NCBI GenBank assembly: GCA_020466095.1
Contig: CM035807.1
Coordinates: 116,226,124 to 116,290,123, forward strand
DNA from: Chlorops oryzae
Lineage: Eukaryota > Arthropoda > Insecta > Diptera > Chloropidae
Reading direction: 5' to 3'
DNA: 64,000 nucleotides
Part shown: positions 1-12,240 of the stretch, piece by piece
Position numbering within the stretch: the first letter of the stretch is position 1
Layout of the letters: every line of letters begins with the position of its first letter
Notes under the pieces: model-generated
What the model was told of the DNA's origin: nothing
What the model saw: the letters and a program-made list of their open reading frames with translations, nothing else
Database searches by the model: none
Program-made: the position numbers and the translations under genes

Positions 1-939
1 GCTGTTTTCTTTTCTCATTTTTTTTTTTCGGTTGGCGAAGTGGCCTTAACCCATCTGCTGCAATGGTTCCGCATGGAAGCATATATACAGGTTGTTCCGT
101 TTGTGATGGTCAACCGGTCGGGGTCAGAACTAACAAAAAATCGTATGGCAGGTGGGGGTCCAAAATGCACCCCTGAGGAGTTAGAAATTTGCAGTTGTTT
201 CAGAAAAAAAATTGCCACGCCTCAACGTTTGTGTGTCCAAGATAAAAATTTTAATGCAGTTCGACAGAGAATTGTCAGACCTTTCTAGGCGTATAAAATA
301 GTCTTACACTTTATTCCAGCTTCAAGGATATTTGAGCCTTCAAAGTCAAAGTTTTAAATTTTTTTAAACGTTTTTTGACTTTGAGAGTCATTTTGGTATG
401 AAAAAGGTCCTATTAACACCCAAATTTTTTATTTTATTTAAAATGCTGGATCGATTTCCTTTAATTTGGTACCCCATATGTTTAATAAATTTTTTGAAAA
501 TAAAATGAGAAAATTAAATATCTATATATATATGTATTTAAGATGTGCAAAAAAAGGAGTTAATTTTAATCATAGGTTGCCGAGATACAGGGTGTCAAAA
601 TTTACAACATATTTCATTGAATTACAATGGGGCTAAAATCGCCTCGCTTCAAAAATTTTTCAAAAATTTCTTATAAAAAATGTCTGAACTTTTCGAATAA
701 AAAAACTTTAAAAATTTTTGGATAATAAAAGATCGGCATTTTAGTTTTATTTCTTGATTTTCTACGAGAGACGCCATATTTTTATATATATATTTTTTTT
801 AATTTTTAAATAAACCTTAGTTCTTCCCCTTTAAAATGATGCATAAATCACAATGGGCGGACCATGATTAGTGCTCCAAATACAGCTTTGAAGATGCTTA
901 CCTAGCATATTTCCCTCAATAGCCACCAAAGAAATAACC

Positions 940-992
940 TAGGTTAGGTTAGGTAAGGTTAGGTTAGGTTAGGTTAGGTTAGATTAGGTTAG
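940..992. repeat. interstitial (TTAGG)n array
   Basis: Ten or more TTAGG pentamers with two or three variants. TTAGG is the standard insect telomere repeat, but flies lack it at their telomeres. Here it directly follows a tRNA-derived element read on the - strand and probably forms its (CCTAA)n tail. Confidence 0.85.
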
Positions 993-1165
993 TATGGCTT
1001 AGGCATCAAATGGGATACCACCTATAAGGACCAAACAAAGAAGAACAGAAACTGAAAAACACGACAAACATCCACGACCTCAGCTGGGAATCGAACCCAC
1101 AGTCTCCCACTTCGTAAAATTGCATCTCAAACAACTACGGCACAGAGGCCGACTAAATAGCCTAA
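993..1165 (-). mobile_element. tRNA-derived SINE-like element (head and body)
   Basis: On the - strand the sequence holds a box-B match GGTTCGATTCC (complement of 1,087-1,097) and a box-A-like GTGCCGTAGTTGTTTGAG about 45 bp upstream, followed by CAGCTGAGG. The cloverleaf is poor, so this is not a working tRNA. A body of about 90 bp and the (CCTAA)n array at 940-992 follow in the 3' direction. A second tRNA-like head with the same box-B-CTGAGG block is at 59,137-59,202. Confidence 0.6.
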
Positions 1166-1950
1166 GTACACCCATTCCTATTCAGAAACCATACACCTAT
1201 GAGTTCGTATGCGGTAGAGGGTTAACCTAAAAAGATCTTAGAAACATTTAATAATAGAAAGACTTGAAAAAAATTCCATTAAAATATTAAAAACGTTGAT
1301 AGCGAATTGGTGAAAATTTTAAAGAAATACAAAAAAAAATATTAAAAAATTGAAAGAAATACAAAAAAAAAATTAAAAAATTGAAAGAAATATAAAAAAA
1401 AAAAAAAAAAATTTGGTAATGAATGGGTTAAAATGCTTGGTGAAGTATTTGCAATAAGCCCTGGGAAGCCATTCAATTAATTTTAATGCTTTTTGTGAAA
1501 CTTCTTTGAGAAGGTGTTGAATTTCTTTTTCTCTCCAGTCGAAGGACTCAACTTGATTGCAAATTTGACCACTTTGCGAATCCCAAAAAGGACGAATTTA
1601 ATGCGAAAATATTACAACACGCTTCGTTGTATTAAAGTGAATTCAATTAAAGCAATTCGCTCGCATTATTTACGCTACGAAAATCGAATTATAAATTCAA
1701 TTTGATTAATGTTGCATAAATTATTGCTCATCATAATTAAATCGTAAAAATATCCATAAATACATTTATCAATCTGAACTTAGCCGCCAGCGATTGTCCT
1801 TACAGTCCAATTTCGGACGTGTGTGTGTGTTCTGTGCTGTCATTAAAAATAGTGACGTTCAAATGGGGATTTATTTTGGCTCTCTTTCAGGCGAACTCCA
1901 CATTTTCGTCATGAGCAAAGGAACGTGTCGCGCTCTTCGTGTTTTTTTTT

Positions 1951-2420
1951 TATACCCAACACACTCTATGTCGAGGGTATAAAGAGCGTTCGTGAGGTTG
2001 GGTGCTATGCCAAACCATGTCTGTCTGTCCGTCTGTCTGTCCGTCTACCTGTCTGTCTGTCCGTCTACCTGTCTGTCTGTCCGTCTACCTGTCTGCCTCT
2101 CTGTATGTCTTCCTGTCTGTCTACCGGTCTGTCTGTCTGTCCGTCTGCCTCTCTGTCCGTCTTCCTGTCTGTCCGTCTGCTTCTATACAGTTTTCTTATC
2201 GAAATAATAGACTACTAGGCCCCCGATAAAATTGCCAAAAATTGGGCGTGCCAGGAGGGCAATTTTCGTAAGTTTTTTAACCGCAGTTGCCACAGGAAGC
2301 TCTCTCCATTATGGTCTTGAAAATCTCCAAAAATACTCCGTCTTAATGGGCGTGGTCTTGGGGACTGTTTAAAAAAAAATATTCCAACACATATAACTAG
2401 AGCTCGGATTTTGAATTTTT
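1951..2420 (+). mobile_element. GTCT-type repeat element, copy 1, with CTGT microsatellite
   Basis: It begins with the near-palindrome TATACCCAACACA-CTC-TATGTCGAGGGTATA (1,951-1,981). A (CTGTCTGTCCGT)n stretch (about 2,018-2,192) and then CAGTTTTCTTATCGAAATAA follow. The same order of blocks is found at 61,038-61,842 and, truncated, at 51,020-51,350. The right end is unclear. Confidence 0.65.
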
Positions 2421-2519
2421 TTGGAATTTTTTTGCATTTAACTGTGCTTTTTGAATATTTTATTCACTAAAGTAGGCTTTTTTTGTTAATTTGACAATTC
2501 AACATTTTAATAGGCATAC

Positions 2520-2870
2520 TAAATCGAACTAATTTGAATTTTTTGAATTTTATGAATTTTTTAAATTTTTTGAATTTTTTGATTTTATGAATTTTTTTAA
2601 TTTTTTGAATTTTATGAATTTTTTAAATTTTTTAAATTTTTTGAATTTTTTGGAATTTTTTGAATTTTTGGAATTTTTTAAATTTTTTTAAATTTTTTGA
2701 ATTTTTGGAATTTTTTAAATTTTTTTAAATTTTTTGAATTTTTTGAATTTTTGTTTGAATTTTTTTTGAGTATTTTGATTTTTTTACATTTTTTAAAAAC
2801 ATTTTTTGACTATTTTTTGAATTTTTTTGAATTTTTTGATTTTTTTTTTCATTTTTTTACATATTCAAAT
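2520..2870. repeat. (AATTTTTTG)n low-complexity tract
   Basis: About 350 bp of AATTTTTTGAATTTT-like units of 9-18 bp with no coding value. It sits just downstream of the GTCT-type element. Confidence 0.85.
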
Positions 2871-3534
2871 TCCGAGGCATACATATATGTAACTAAATTT
2901 TCGAACTGCTCCGAGTAGTGTATTTGCAGGTTCGTCTGACTATAACACCCTTACATGTTTATTATTTTTATTTCTTTCGCATATTGGGTGATTAATTTCA
3001 TTGCGTCTTTAATTAGCAGCAGATGTGTATGGACGACATTGTCGCCAGCGCAATTTTTTCCGTGTTGAGAGATTTTTTGCAATTAATTAAATGGAACAAA
3101 TTGACCGTAAACGAAGAAGAACTTCTTTCCGTTGTTTTTTGAATGCAATTTTTTTTTTTAAATTTTAAATTTAAAGCAATTCTCGACAGTGTTTCAAATA
3201 CCGTGTGAGGCCTTCATATAACATTTTGCAGGAGAAACGTAATAGGAAAAAGGCTTCAGGATGTGGGAATAAATTTTTGTGCAAAAATTTCATTAAAATT
3301 CGAGTCAAGAGAATTTCACTGTATCAATGTGGAGAAACATTTTTCCCCCCTTCATCATCCTCCTCATAGTTAGGAAGTTTTTATTTGTTTCTTTTAATTT
3401 ATTATTTTATTTGTTTTATACTTTTTTAAATATTTTTTAAATTTTTTTTTAAATTTTTTTGTATTTTTTTATATTTTTTTTATTTTTTTTATTATTTTTA
3501 AATTGATTTTATGAGTTTTTTATTTATACATGCA

Positions 3535-4210
3535 GTGAAACCTCTCCACTATGAACACCCCACCTATGCGGACAAAAGGTTCGTCACCGCGAATGTCCGC
3601 ATATGAGAGGTATAACATTAAATGTAGATGAATGTAGAAGGTGAAGAAGACGCCCAAAAAAAGCCTGTTCACGTTACCGAGGCTGTTCAAAGTATCGAGT
3701 CACATTTTTTGTATGTTTAATTTGCTTTATTAGGTTGAAATACGTGCAAAAATTTACATGTAAGAGTCCCAAAAAAAATTTTTTTTTTATCGAAAATCTC
3801 CGTTTTTTTTTGTTTTTTATTTTTTTAAAATTTTTTTTTATTTTTATATATTTTTTTTATATTTTTATATTGAGTTTATTACTTTTTTATTTATACATAT
3901 ATGCAGTGAAACCTCTCAGCTACAAACACCCCTCATATGCGTCACCGCGAGTGTCCGCATATGAGAGGTTTCACTGTATAACATTAAATGTAGATGAATG
4001 TAGAAGGTAGAAAAGACGCCCAAATATACAGTCGAGTCTGGTTAGACTGAAGAATTTATTTCAAAGCCTGTTCACGTTACCGAGGCTGTTCACGTTACCG
4101 AGTCAAATTTTTTTTTTATGTTGAATTTGCTTTATTTGGTTCAAATAAGTGCAAAAATTTACATGTAAGAGTCCCAAAAATTTTTTTTATTGAAAATCTG
4201 TTTTTTTTTT
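3535..4210. repeat. tandem duplication of about 370 bp containing a pogo/Tc1-like MITE
   Basis: Two consecutive copies (about 3,535-3,830 and 3,900-4,205) share GCAGTGAAACCTCTC, CATTAAATGTAGATGAATG, GCCTGTTCACGTTACCGAG and TTTACATGTAAGAGTCCC in the same order. In the second copy the MITE is complete (3,906-3,977): CAGTGAAACCTCTC to GAGAGGTTTCACTG, followed by TA. In the first copy the right end stops at GAGAGGT. The second copy also has an added block with ACAGTCGAGTCTGG (4,027-4,041). Confidence 0.75.
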
Positions 4211-5658
4211 TTTTTTGTATAGAAAAGCTTAATAGGGACGTTTGTTTCTTACGGTCCCAAAAGGATGTTTTGAATGCCTTATCACAAAAATTTATAATAT
4301 CAGCTTGATGTGTGTTTTAAGCTTCACTCTATGTGTTTACTCTATCCAGAATTCCCAGTATCGAGACTCTACTGTATTTCTTTAGTTAAACATCAGAAAA
4401 TATTTCGAACCACTGGGCTTATGTGAGGCAGTTGCTCTCTAAATATAAAACAATGGGATATCAGGATTCGAAGACAAAGAATAAAACGAACAGAAGAGGG
4501 AAAGGGGAAGGAAAAACGTCCTCCATTTGTTTTATCCAACGAAAAACTTTTTCTGAAAATTATATATTTTCCTCCAAAATAGATTTCCATAGAATTGAAA
4601 TATTAGAGCAGCACATCTCGAAAGCTGTCAATTAGTGCGAGTAAATGACACATCATGGCACGGACGCGAGACACGGAAAATGCATCTCGCATCGTAAAAT
4701 GAATGTTGAATGAAAAATTGAAAGATGGAAAAATAGAAAAATTGCACATTTGCAAATTTGAAATGGCGGCAAACGCCGTTACACATACATATCATTATCA
4801 TCTTGCTTATTTGCAAATTCAAGCGAAAAGGAAAAACTATCGAACAAAGAAAATCCCTCTCAGCTCTCATCAATCACGATTTGTGGCCTACAAAATGGGG
4901 TAAAACTGAAAAAGCATTTTCCCGAAAATTTTCACAATTTTCATTCATTTGTTTTTTTTCATTTTGCTTTTGTTTTTTTCAAGTGTATGCGTTGAATATT
5001 TGTGGCGCTCAGTGTTTTTTTTTTTTTTTTTTTTTTGAGACGTCATCGTTTGTCTTATTGACAGCTTTTAAGCGCATCTGACAGTGCATTATTTCAAAAT
5101 TGACATTTTCTGTGTTCGTCGTCAGTCCCACATAGGCACACACACACACTATCCCACACACACACGTTGTTTTTTTTTGTTGCTGTATCTGGCAGCATTG
5201 CACATTTGACATTTTCAGGTTAATGCAATTTTCCTTTCAAATACTTAATGCGATTTCTATTTTGCGTACGCTGCAATTTGGGTTCATTATTTCATGTGCA
5301 TTCGTGTCTATACATTTTTGGATGGGTACCAAAACTTGAAGGTGCACACATACATCGATTTATACATACAAAGTGATTTGTATGCCCTCCCAAATGCTAG
5401 CCGCGCAATAGTGCAATTGTGTGCGGTTGTGCATTTTATTTATTCATAGAATCTGGCGTCCTTTTTATTTACAGTCAACCATGGATAAGTGTACCGTTTA
5501 GAATGAGTTAGAACAATTCATATAAAGAGGAAATTCTTTTATGGAAATAATTGCAAAATTTTCTGGCGATTTTTTTCCTTAGCGGACAGTGTTTTAAGGG
5601 CTAGAATTTTTTGAAAATCGATTTTTTTTTTCTTATATATTTCGGAAGAATAGACTTC

Positions 5659-5710
5659 TTAATTTTATAAACCAAATGAGAATTATACCGAACATTAAGA
5701 AATGTAATTA
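5659..5710 (+). repeat. solitary monomer of the 48-bp satellite unit
   Basis: A single unit (TTTATAAACCAAATGAGAAT, TATACCGAACATTAAGAAAT) with no array around it. The same unit is amplified at 9.27-9.80, 11.45-12.05 and 23.95-24.45 kb. Confidence 0.75.
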
Positions 5711-5968
5711 AATTTTAATAATACCAAATGATGTAATTTTTATTACCAACATAAATTCGAAATGTAATAGACTTCTAAGAATATGCTGGCAAAGTTTCGT
5801 GAAGATATTGACAATTTTTGCTTTGCTGCAGCCGTTTTAGTAGGTGGAGACAGCAGGCAGGGCGATTGATCAAAGCAACTTTGAAGGCGTTTATCTCAAA
5901 ACCACTTTTTTTGAAATGCCATCGAACCGATTCGTCTGAAACTTTTATATGTTATTCACAACATCGAT

Positions 5969-6137
5969 GGCTATCGGGTGAGCTACAACCAAAATTTTAT
6001 TCCAAGAACTTCATATTTTTTCATTAAGAAAATTATCAAAAAAGGGAGTTTTTTGATGTGTTAAATTAAAAATTGCGCCATTTTGTCCATTTTTTGTTTG
6101 TTTTTTTTTTTTTTTTTTTGTAGCTCACCCGATAGCC
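5969..6137. mobile_element. inverted-repeat element of about 170 bp
   Basis: GGCTATCGGGTGAGCTACA at 5,969-5,987 is the exact reverse complement of 6,119-6,137. Between them are about 130 bp of A/T-rich sequence with a T tract. It is a hairpin or small MITE; no target duplication was identified. Confidence 0.6.
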
Positions 6138-6354
6138 GCATTCATTCTGATTAATAATAAATTTTTTTTTCCGGATAACCCGAAGTTACGAAATTGTGTA
6201 CGCCACAGAGGTACTTTTTAAAAAAACGTCTATTTCGTCGCCATTTTTAAAATAGAAATAAAAACAAAAAAAATACAAGAAAATTTTTTACGGATTGTAA
6301 ATAAATTAAACAATAATCCTGCAAACTTAGAAACCCGTTTTCTATTTGGCTTTA

Positions 6355-7477
6355 AGCCCAAAATCCAATATTGCGAGAGTGCGCGACGTCACGAAAATTT
6401 TTTGCGTGACGCATTTCAATCTCCAATGAGAGTTTTGCGTCGCGCAGATGATAGCATAATTTCGCTTCTAGTAATGAAATATTTGAACCGAATACCAATC
6501 TAACGAGTACCGAGTACTCATAAAAATAATACGTTATCACTTGAGTTTAAATTTTAATTCACAAAATTTTCAAAAATTTTCAAAAAATTTTCTAGTAAAG
6601 AAATATTTGAACCGAGTACCAATCTAACGAGTACCGAGTACTCATAAAAATAATACGTTATCACTTGAGCTTAAATTTTAATTCACAAAATTTTCAAAAA
6701 TTTTCAAAAAATGTTCTAGTAATGCAATATTTGAACCGAGTACCAATCTAACGAGTACCGAGTACTCATTAAAATAATACGTTATCACTTGAGTTTAAAT
6801 TTTAATTCAAAATTTTCAAAATTTTTCAAAAATTTTTCTAGTAATGCAATATTTGAACCGAGTACCAATCTAACGAGTACCGAGTACTCATTAAAATAAT
6901 ACGTTATCAATTGAGTTTAAATTTTAATTTAAAATTTTCAAAATTTTTCAAAAAATTTTCTAGTAATGCAATATTTGAACCGAGTACCAATCTAACGAGT
7001 ACCAAGTACTCATTAAAATAATACGTTATCACTTGAGTTTAAATTTTAATTCAAAATTTTGAAACATTTTCTAGTAATGAAATATTTGAACCGAGTACCA
7101 ATCTAACGAGTACCGAGTACTCATAAAAATTATACGTTATCACTTGAGTTTAAATTTTAATTCAAAATTTTCAAAAAATTTCAAAATGAACAAAAGCTCG
7201 CGAGATATTTTAAAAGCTCTTTCACAGAACAGTGAACAGTTTATGTTTTATTAGTTTAAACGACTACCCAATAGCGAGTACTCAAAAAATAGCTACATCA
7301 TTAACCTGTCAAAAATGCCTCGCAACGAGAAATATTCAATTTTTCAAAATTTTCTCGCTACGAGGTCTCGCAGTGCGACACATTGGAGCTTGAGCCATAT
7401 GATTGAATGTATTGAAATTTGTGTGCGTCTCGTCTCGCGCTCTCGCATCGGGCTCTCGCAATGTTGTATTTTGGGCT
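6355..7477 (+). mobile_element. family A element, copy 1: inverted ends around six ~122-bp tandem units
   Basis: The left end AGCCCAAAATCCAATATTGC GAGAG and the right end (CTCTCGCAATGTTGTATTTTGGGCT) are inverted repeats, flanked by TTA on both sides. Inside are six units of about 114-125 bp keyed by ACCGAGTACCAATCTAACGA (near 6,495, 6,615, 6,737, 6,858, 6,979 and 7,097). A unique block (GAAACTG-like, 7,190-7,470) with a second inverted GATGCGAGAG motif follows. It is non-coding. Confidence 0.75.
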
Positions 7478-8914
7478 TTATACCAAGAAAAAATCATGAA
7501 AATACCTTTTATTTTCGTGCTCCAGACCAGAAGATCCCCTTAATCCGTTAAACTGACGTCGTAGTATGAAAAATTGCAAAGGGTTTTTTAAGATTGGCTC
7601 TAGATTCCGAGATATGGACCAAAAATCGTCATTTAGGACACTGACTCACCAACCGATTTTTATTTTTTTTTACGGCGATAGAAAGTCAAAATAATGCTCT
7701 TTCGAGAAATATAAAAAAAACAAACCTTCAAGAAGTTTAAACTTTACAGTTTTTTTTTCAATTCATAATTTTATTTCTATTTTTTTTTTGTTAAACTTTA
7801 TATGAAGGACTATTGTTTCAAGTATAAAATGAAATTTAAATGAAAAAAAAAAATGAAATCGGTTGAAAAACAAAGGACTTATGGCGTGCCCAGCGACTCC
7901 AAGTCAGTTTCAAAAATGTGTGTTTGAGCGATGGCCATTTAGTTTTTTTGTGGCACTATTGCTAGTACATACATAAGTATAATCGGATTAGTATTCCAAC
8001 ACAGGAATCTACACAAAAGCTCTCGATAGCTATTGAATACACCTATTTAAAGCTCAGAATTTAAACATTTCAAATCCATTCCTCCAAGCTTAGACCGAAT
8101 ACTTTAAAATTTTCTTTAAAAATCATTTCGGCCACATTTCAAATTCTTTAAAGGAATATTTAAATAAATTATCTCCTCTTGGGCGAGGAGGGCTTATACT
8201 TCGCTTAACAAATTTAACAAATTAACGCATAAAACGTGCTCAAAATACGCATATTTATCGCAATCGGCGCGTGTTGCATAATAATTTCGCTGTTAAAAAG
8301 ATAAAGATTTTCACGAAAAACGCTTGCAAAAATAATGAAGAGACCAAACACAAATAAAAAATGCCAAAATTAACAACAACAACATTGTTGTGAAAGTAAA
8401 TTGAAGAAAAAATATAATAGATAAATACGGAAATTAGAATTGTCCACAGTTAGTACTGCGCGGCTTTGCCGTCGTATGTGGCTGCATTGCCTTTGAGATC
8501 GCTCATACGCATTTGGTAACAGTCAAAAGCATTTATTTGATTTTGCTATGGTGTATATCATTTCGCTAAATACATATATTCAGTTTTATTTACACGTCCC
8601 TCTAAGTTGGTGACAAGACACGCCAATGTTGACAGACAACAGACAAGAAACAAAACCGTCACGGCACCCACAAACACACTGTCATTGTTCGTTCACTGAT
8701 TCATTCAAAAACCAAAAGCAGACAACTATTTTCCATTTTATTTCTCTCTTCTGTGTCTACGATTTCGCGTAGAAATTTCGAAATTGCATTGAACAGTTTG
8801 GCAAACTGTTTAAGAGTGTCAAATTAAGCCTCCAAATTGAATGACTTTTTTAATTTCGTCTCGTCTTTATCTTCACGTCCATTCTGTGGTAGTTCACGGC
8901 ATTGTTGCCTTATA
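7478..8914. other. no recognisable feature
   Basis: About 1.4 kb between two repeat elements. It contains A/T homopolymers and some complex sequence (8,200-8,850) but no gene, RNA or repeat that I can support. Confidence 0.4.
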
Positions 8915-9934
8915 CACAGAAAAAAATCAACCAGAAAACTGGTTTCATACATACAAAGCAAAAGGAAATTTTATTCAATTTTTCTTGTTCGAGAAAACTT
9001 GGAAATTCAACCACATTTCAAGTTGAATTGAAATTATATTTTTCAAAAATGGATTTAAATTTAAATATGTTGTAACTAACCACGGACATAATCTGATATG
9101 ACGAAATAATTTTTGAAATAAAAAAGAATTTCTTTAATAAACCCATAAAAGAACTGTCAAAACAAATTTAATTAACGTTCAAAGCAAATGGCCACAGAGC
9201 CTTCTGCTGAACATAACCCCAAAAAATAGCCATCGGATGGACTTCATCCGATTTTGTCACTCCGTTGTCTTATTTTATAAACCAAATGAGAATTATACCG
9301 AACGTAAAGAAATGTAATTAATTTATAAACCAAATGAGAATTATACCGAACGTAAAGAAATGTAATTAATTTCATAAAGCAAATGAGAATTATACCGAAC
9401 GAAAGAAATTGTAATTAATTTTATAAACCAAATGAGAATTATACCGAACGTAAAGAAAATGTAATTAATTTTATAAACCAAATGAGAATTATACCGAACG
9501 TAAAGAAATGTAATTAATTTTATAAACCAAATGAGAATTATACCGAACGAAAAGAAATGTAATTAATTTTATAAACCAAATGAGAATTATACCGAACGTA
9601 AAGAAATGTAATTAATTTTATAAACCAAATGAGAATTATACCGAACGATAATGAAATGTTAATTATTTTTATAAACCAAATGAGAATTATACCGAACAAA
9701 AAAATTAATTAATTTTATAAACCAAATGAGAATTATACCGAACGTAAAAGAAATTTAATTAATTTTTAAACCAAATGAGAATTATACCGAACGTAAAGAA
9801 TATTTCTTTACTTCAACCAAAAATATTGTTGACTCAACTATTTTTCTTTTGAAATTTTTGTTCTGCTCGAACATCAAAAGGCTGTGAATAGCAATGCGCC
9901 TTTTTAAAATAATTATGGTTAAGTTCGCTCAGTG
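8915..9934 (+). mobile_element. family B element, copy 1: CACWGAG ends around ~48-bp tandem units
   Basis: The left end is CACAGAAAAAAATCAACCAG and the right end GGTTAAGTTCGCTCAGTG. About eleven units of TTTATAAACCAAATGAGAAT-TATACCGAACGTAAAGAAATG lie at 9,271-9,800, preceded by a unique block (CAAATGGCCACAGAGCCTTC, then the CATCGGATGG palindrome area). The same parts recur inverted at 11,303-12,240 and 23,831-24,886. The ends match only over CAC(A/T)GAG. Confidence 0.7.
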
Positions 9935-11302
9935 ACATATATCGTCAGAAAATATTCAACACATCCAGACATGTGGAAGCGATTCCAATGAACTTGCGGA
10001 ATTTCTACTTACTGTTGCTATCTTAGGTCAAATTCGCTTATTCTCTCTTTAGTCTCTCTAAGGCGACAAAAGAAATATTTAGAAAAATTTTAAAGGCTCC
10101 AAGTTTTTGGTTTTGGGTAATTTGTTAACCCATTTTTCACCTCAACATTTTTTGTTTTTTTTTTTCGGAAACCTCAACTTATTCAAAGGAAAATTTATCC
10201 TTGTAATGCTTACATGTACAAAAGCATATTTTTGGCTCATTGGGCAAGGCAAGAAAAAAAAGCACCTTAGTTCACGAACGTAACCACACCCGTTCATTTA
10301 GGTCGGTATTCCGGCACCGGTAGTCAATCAAGCAGTGAGACATATGAGGCATATGAACACAGAAATATATAAATGCATACATATATGTATAAGTATGTGC
10401 ACATATGTATACCCTACCACGTTTTCCTGGCATTGCTTTTGTTCGTCTTATTTTCCGCTTTGTAAAAGTTAAGTGCATTGGCTTGGGGGTCGTGTATGGC
10501 CGGTCTTAAGCCACCACAACAATTCTTAACTGGTTTCGACTGAAAAATGCAGATGGACTAGAGAGTTCTTGTCTTTTTTACTGCCCTTTTACAGTTCAAG
10601 CACCAAAAGAATGCATTTAGAGCATTTTTCATTTAGTATGAATCACTGAATAACTCCTTTAGATGAACTCAACTCACAGCTCCAACTGAACTGAACAGAA
10701 CTGAACAGAACAAAAAGAACAGAACAAAGCAGCGCACTCATTCCTGCGGTTACTTCGATTGCACTTTAAAGTTTTACGACAGCCACAAACTTTCCGTTTC
10801 CTCATTCTGAACATCCTTTTCAAAATTAATAATAAGCAGAAAGCAGAAAGAGTAGAATTGAATTGAATTGAATTCAATTGAATTTTGCCTTTGATGGAAT
10901 TTCGTAATAGAATGAAATTATTTTTCGTTAATCAAAAGCTTTGTAAAAAAAAGAAATTAATTTCTAGAAAGCCCTTCCAAATCGAAACTTTTCAAAGAAA
11001 ATAAAATTAAATCAAAAAAAAAAAAAACTAATTCGAAAATCTAATTAAATCTATTCCAGAATGTAAATACTGTTCTCCCTCTCCATTTTGGAATTCAATT
11101 AAAAAGCTTTTCAAAATCCTCTCGCAATGAATTTCATTTTATAACACTAGTCTACAAAGAAATTATCGCGAATTTTTTTCAAACTCAGTCGCAGGCGCTG
11201 ATTGCGGAAAATTTTCTAAAATAAAAATTTTTTTTTATACTTAAAATAACATCCCTTTATATAAAATTAAAGAAAAAAATTGTAAAAAAAATTTTAGTGC
11301 TA
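9935..11302. other. no recognisable gene; short GAACA and GAATT runs
   Basis: About 1.4 kb between family B copies 1 and 2. It contains a short (CTGAACAGAA)n run at 10,680-10,730 and an AATTGAATTG run at 10,855-10,885. Nothing else is supported. Confidence 0.4.
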
Positions 11303-12240
11303 CACTGAGCGAACTTACCCATGATTTTTGTAAAAGGGTGAATTGTTAATCACAGTCCTTTTGATTTTCGAGCAGAACAAAAATTTCAAAAGAAAAATGG
11401 TTGAGTCAACAACATTTTTGGTTGATTTGAAAGGAAATATGTTTAATTACATTTCTTTTACGTTCGGTATAATTCTCATTTGGTTTATAAAATTAATTAC
11501 ATTTCATTACGTTCGGTATAATTCTCATTTGGTTTATAAAATTAATTACATTTCATTTTCGTTCGGTATAATTCTCATTTGGTTTATAAAATTAATTACA
11601 TTTCATTATGTTCGGTATAATTCTCATTTGGTTTATAAAATTAATTACATTTCTTTTCGTTCGGTATAATTCTCATTTGGTTTATAAAATTAAATACATT
11701 TCTTTACGTTCGTATAATTCTCATTTGGTTTATAAAATTAATTAAATTTCTTTACGTTCGCTATAATTCTCATTTGGTTTATAAAATTCAATTACATTTC
11801 TTTCGTTCGGTATATTCTCATGGGTTTACAAAATTAATTACATTTCTCCGTTGTAATTTCATTTGGTTTAAATTAATTACAGTTACGTTCGGTATAATGC
11901 TCATTTGTTTATAAAATTAATTAAATTTTTACGTTTTAATCATTTGCATTCTATAAAATGTAATGGGTATTTTTTGTTCGGAATTTCATTTGTTTATAAA
12001 TTTTACATTTCTTTCTTCGTATTATTCTCTTTGGTTGTATAAACAATTTAATTCTTACTTTAAATTGCATTTTTGAAAATTATCATTTCAATTCAACCTA
12101 AAATGTGGTTGATTCAAAATGAAAATCTTTATTTTTTTCAGCAAGAAAAATTATTCAATTAAAAATATTCCTTGTTGAAGCCGTTTTGTATGTTTTTCTT
12201 TTTGATTTAACCAGTTTTCTGGTTGATTTTTTTCTCTGTG
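11303..12240 (-). mobile_element. family B element, copy 2 (inverted relative to copy 1)
   Basis: It starts CACTGAGCGAACTTACCCAT, carries about twelve ~48-bp units on the - strand (about 11,450-12,050), and ends GGTTGATTTTTTTCTCTGTG. TA flanks both ends. The last units (11,800-12,060) have many single-base deletions compared with the first ones. A 108-codon + strand frame inside is only the translated repeat. Confidence 0.7.

Noticed and set aside
940..992. Chromosome end or telomere
   Set aside because: The array is only ~50 bp, inside a long contig, next to a tRNA-like element; flies do not use TTAGG telomeres.
2000..2200. CRISPR-like array
   Set aside because: Simple CTGT repeats without distinct spacers, in a eukaryotic genome.
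1925..2229. Three overlapping frames of Ser/Cys/Leu repeats
   Set aside because: All translate the CTGT/CCGT microsatellite.
11343..11669. 108-codon plus-strand frame with IILIWFIKLITFHY repeats that looks like a membrane protein
   Set aside because: It is the ~48-bp satellite (a multiple of three) read in one frame; the hydrophobicity follows from AT-rich codons.
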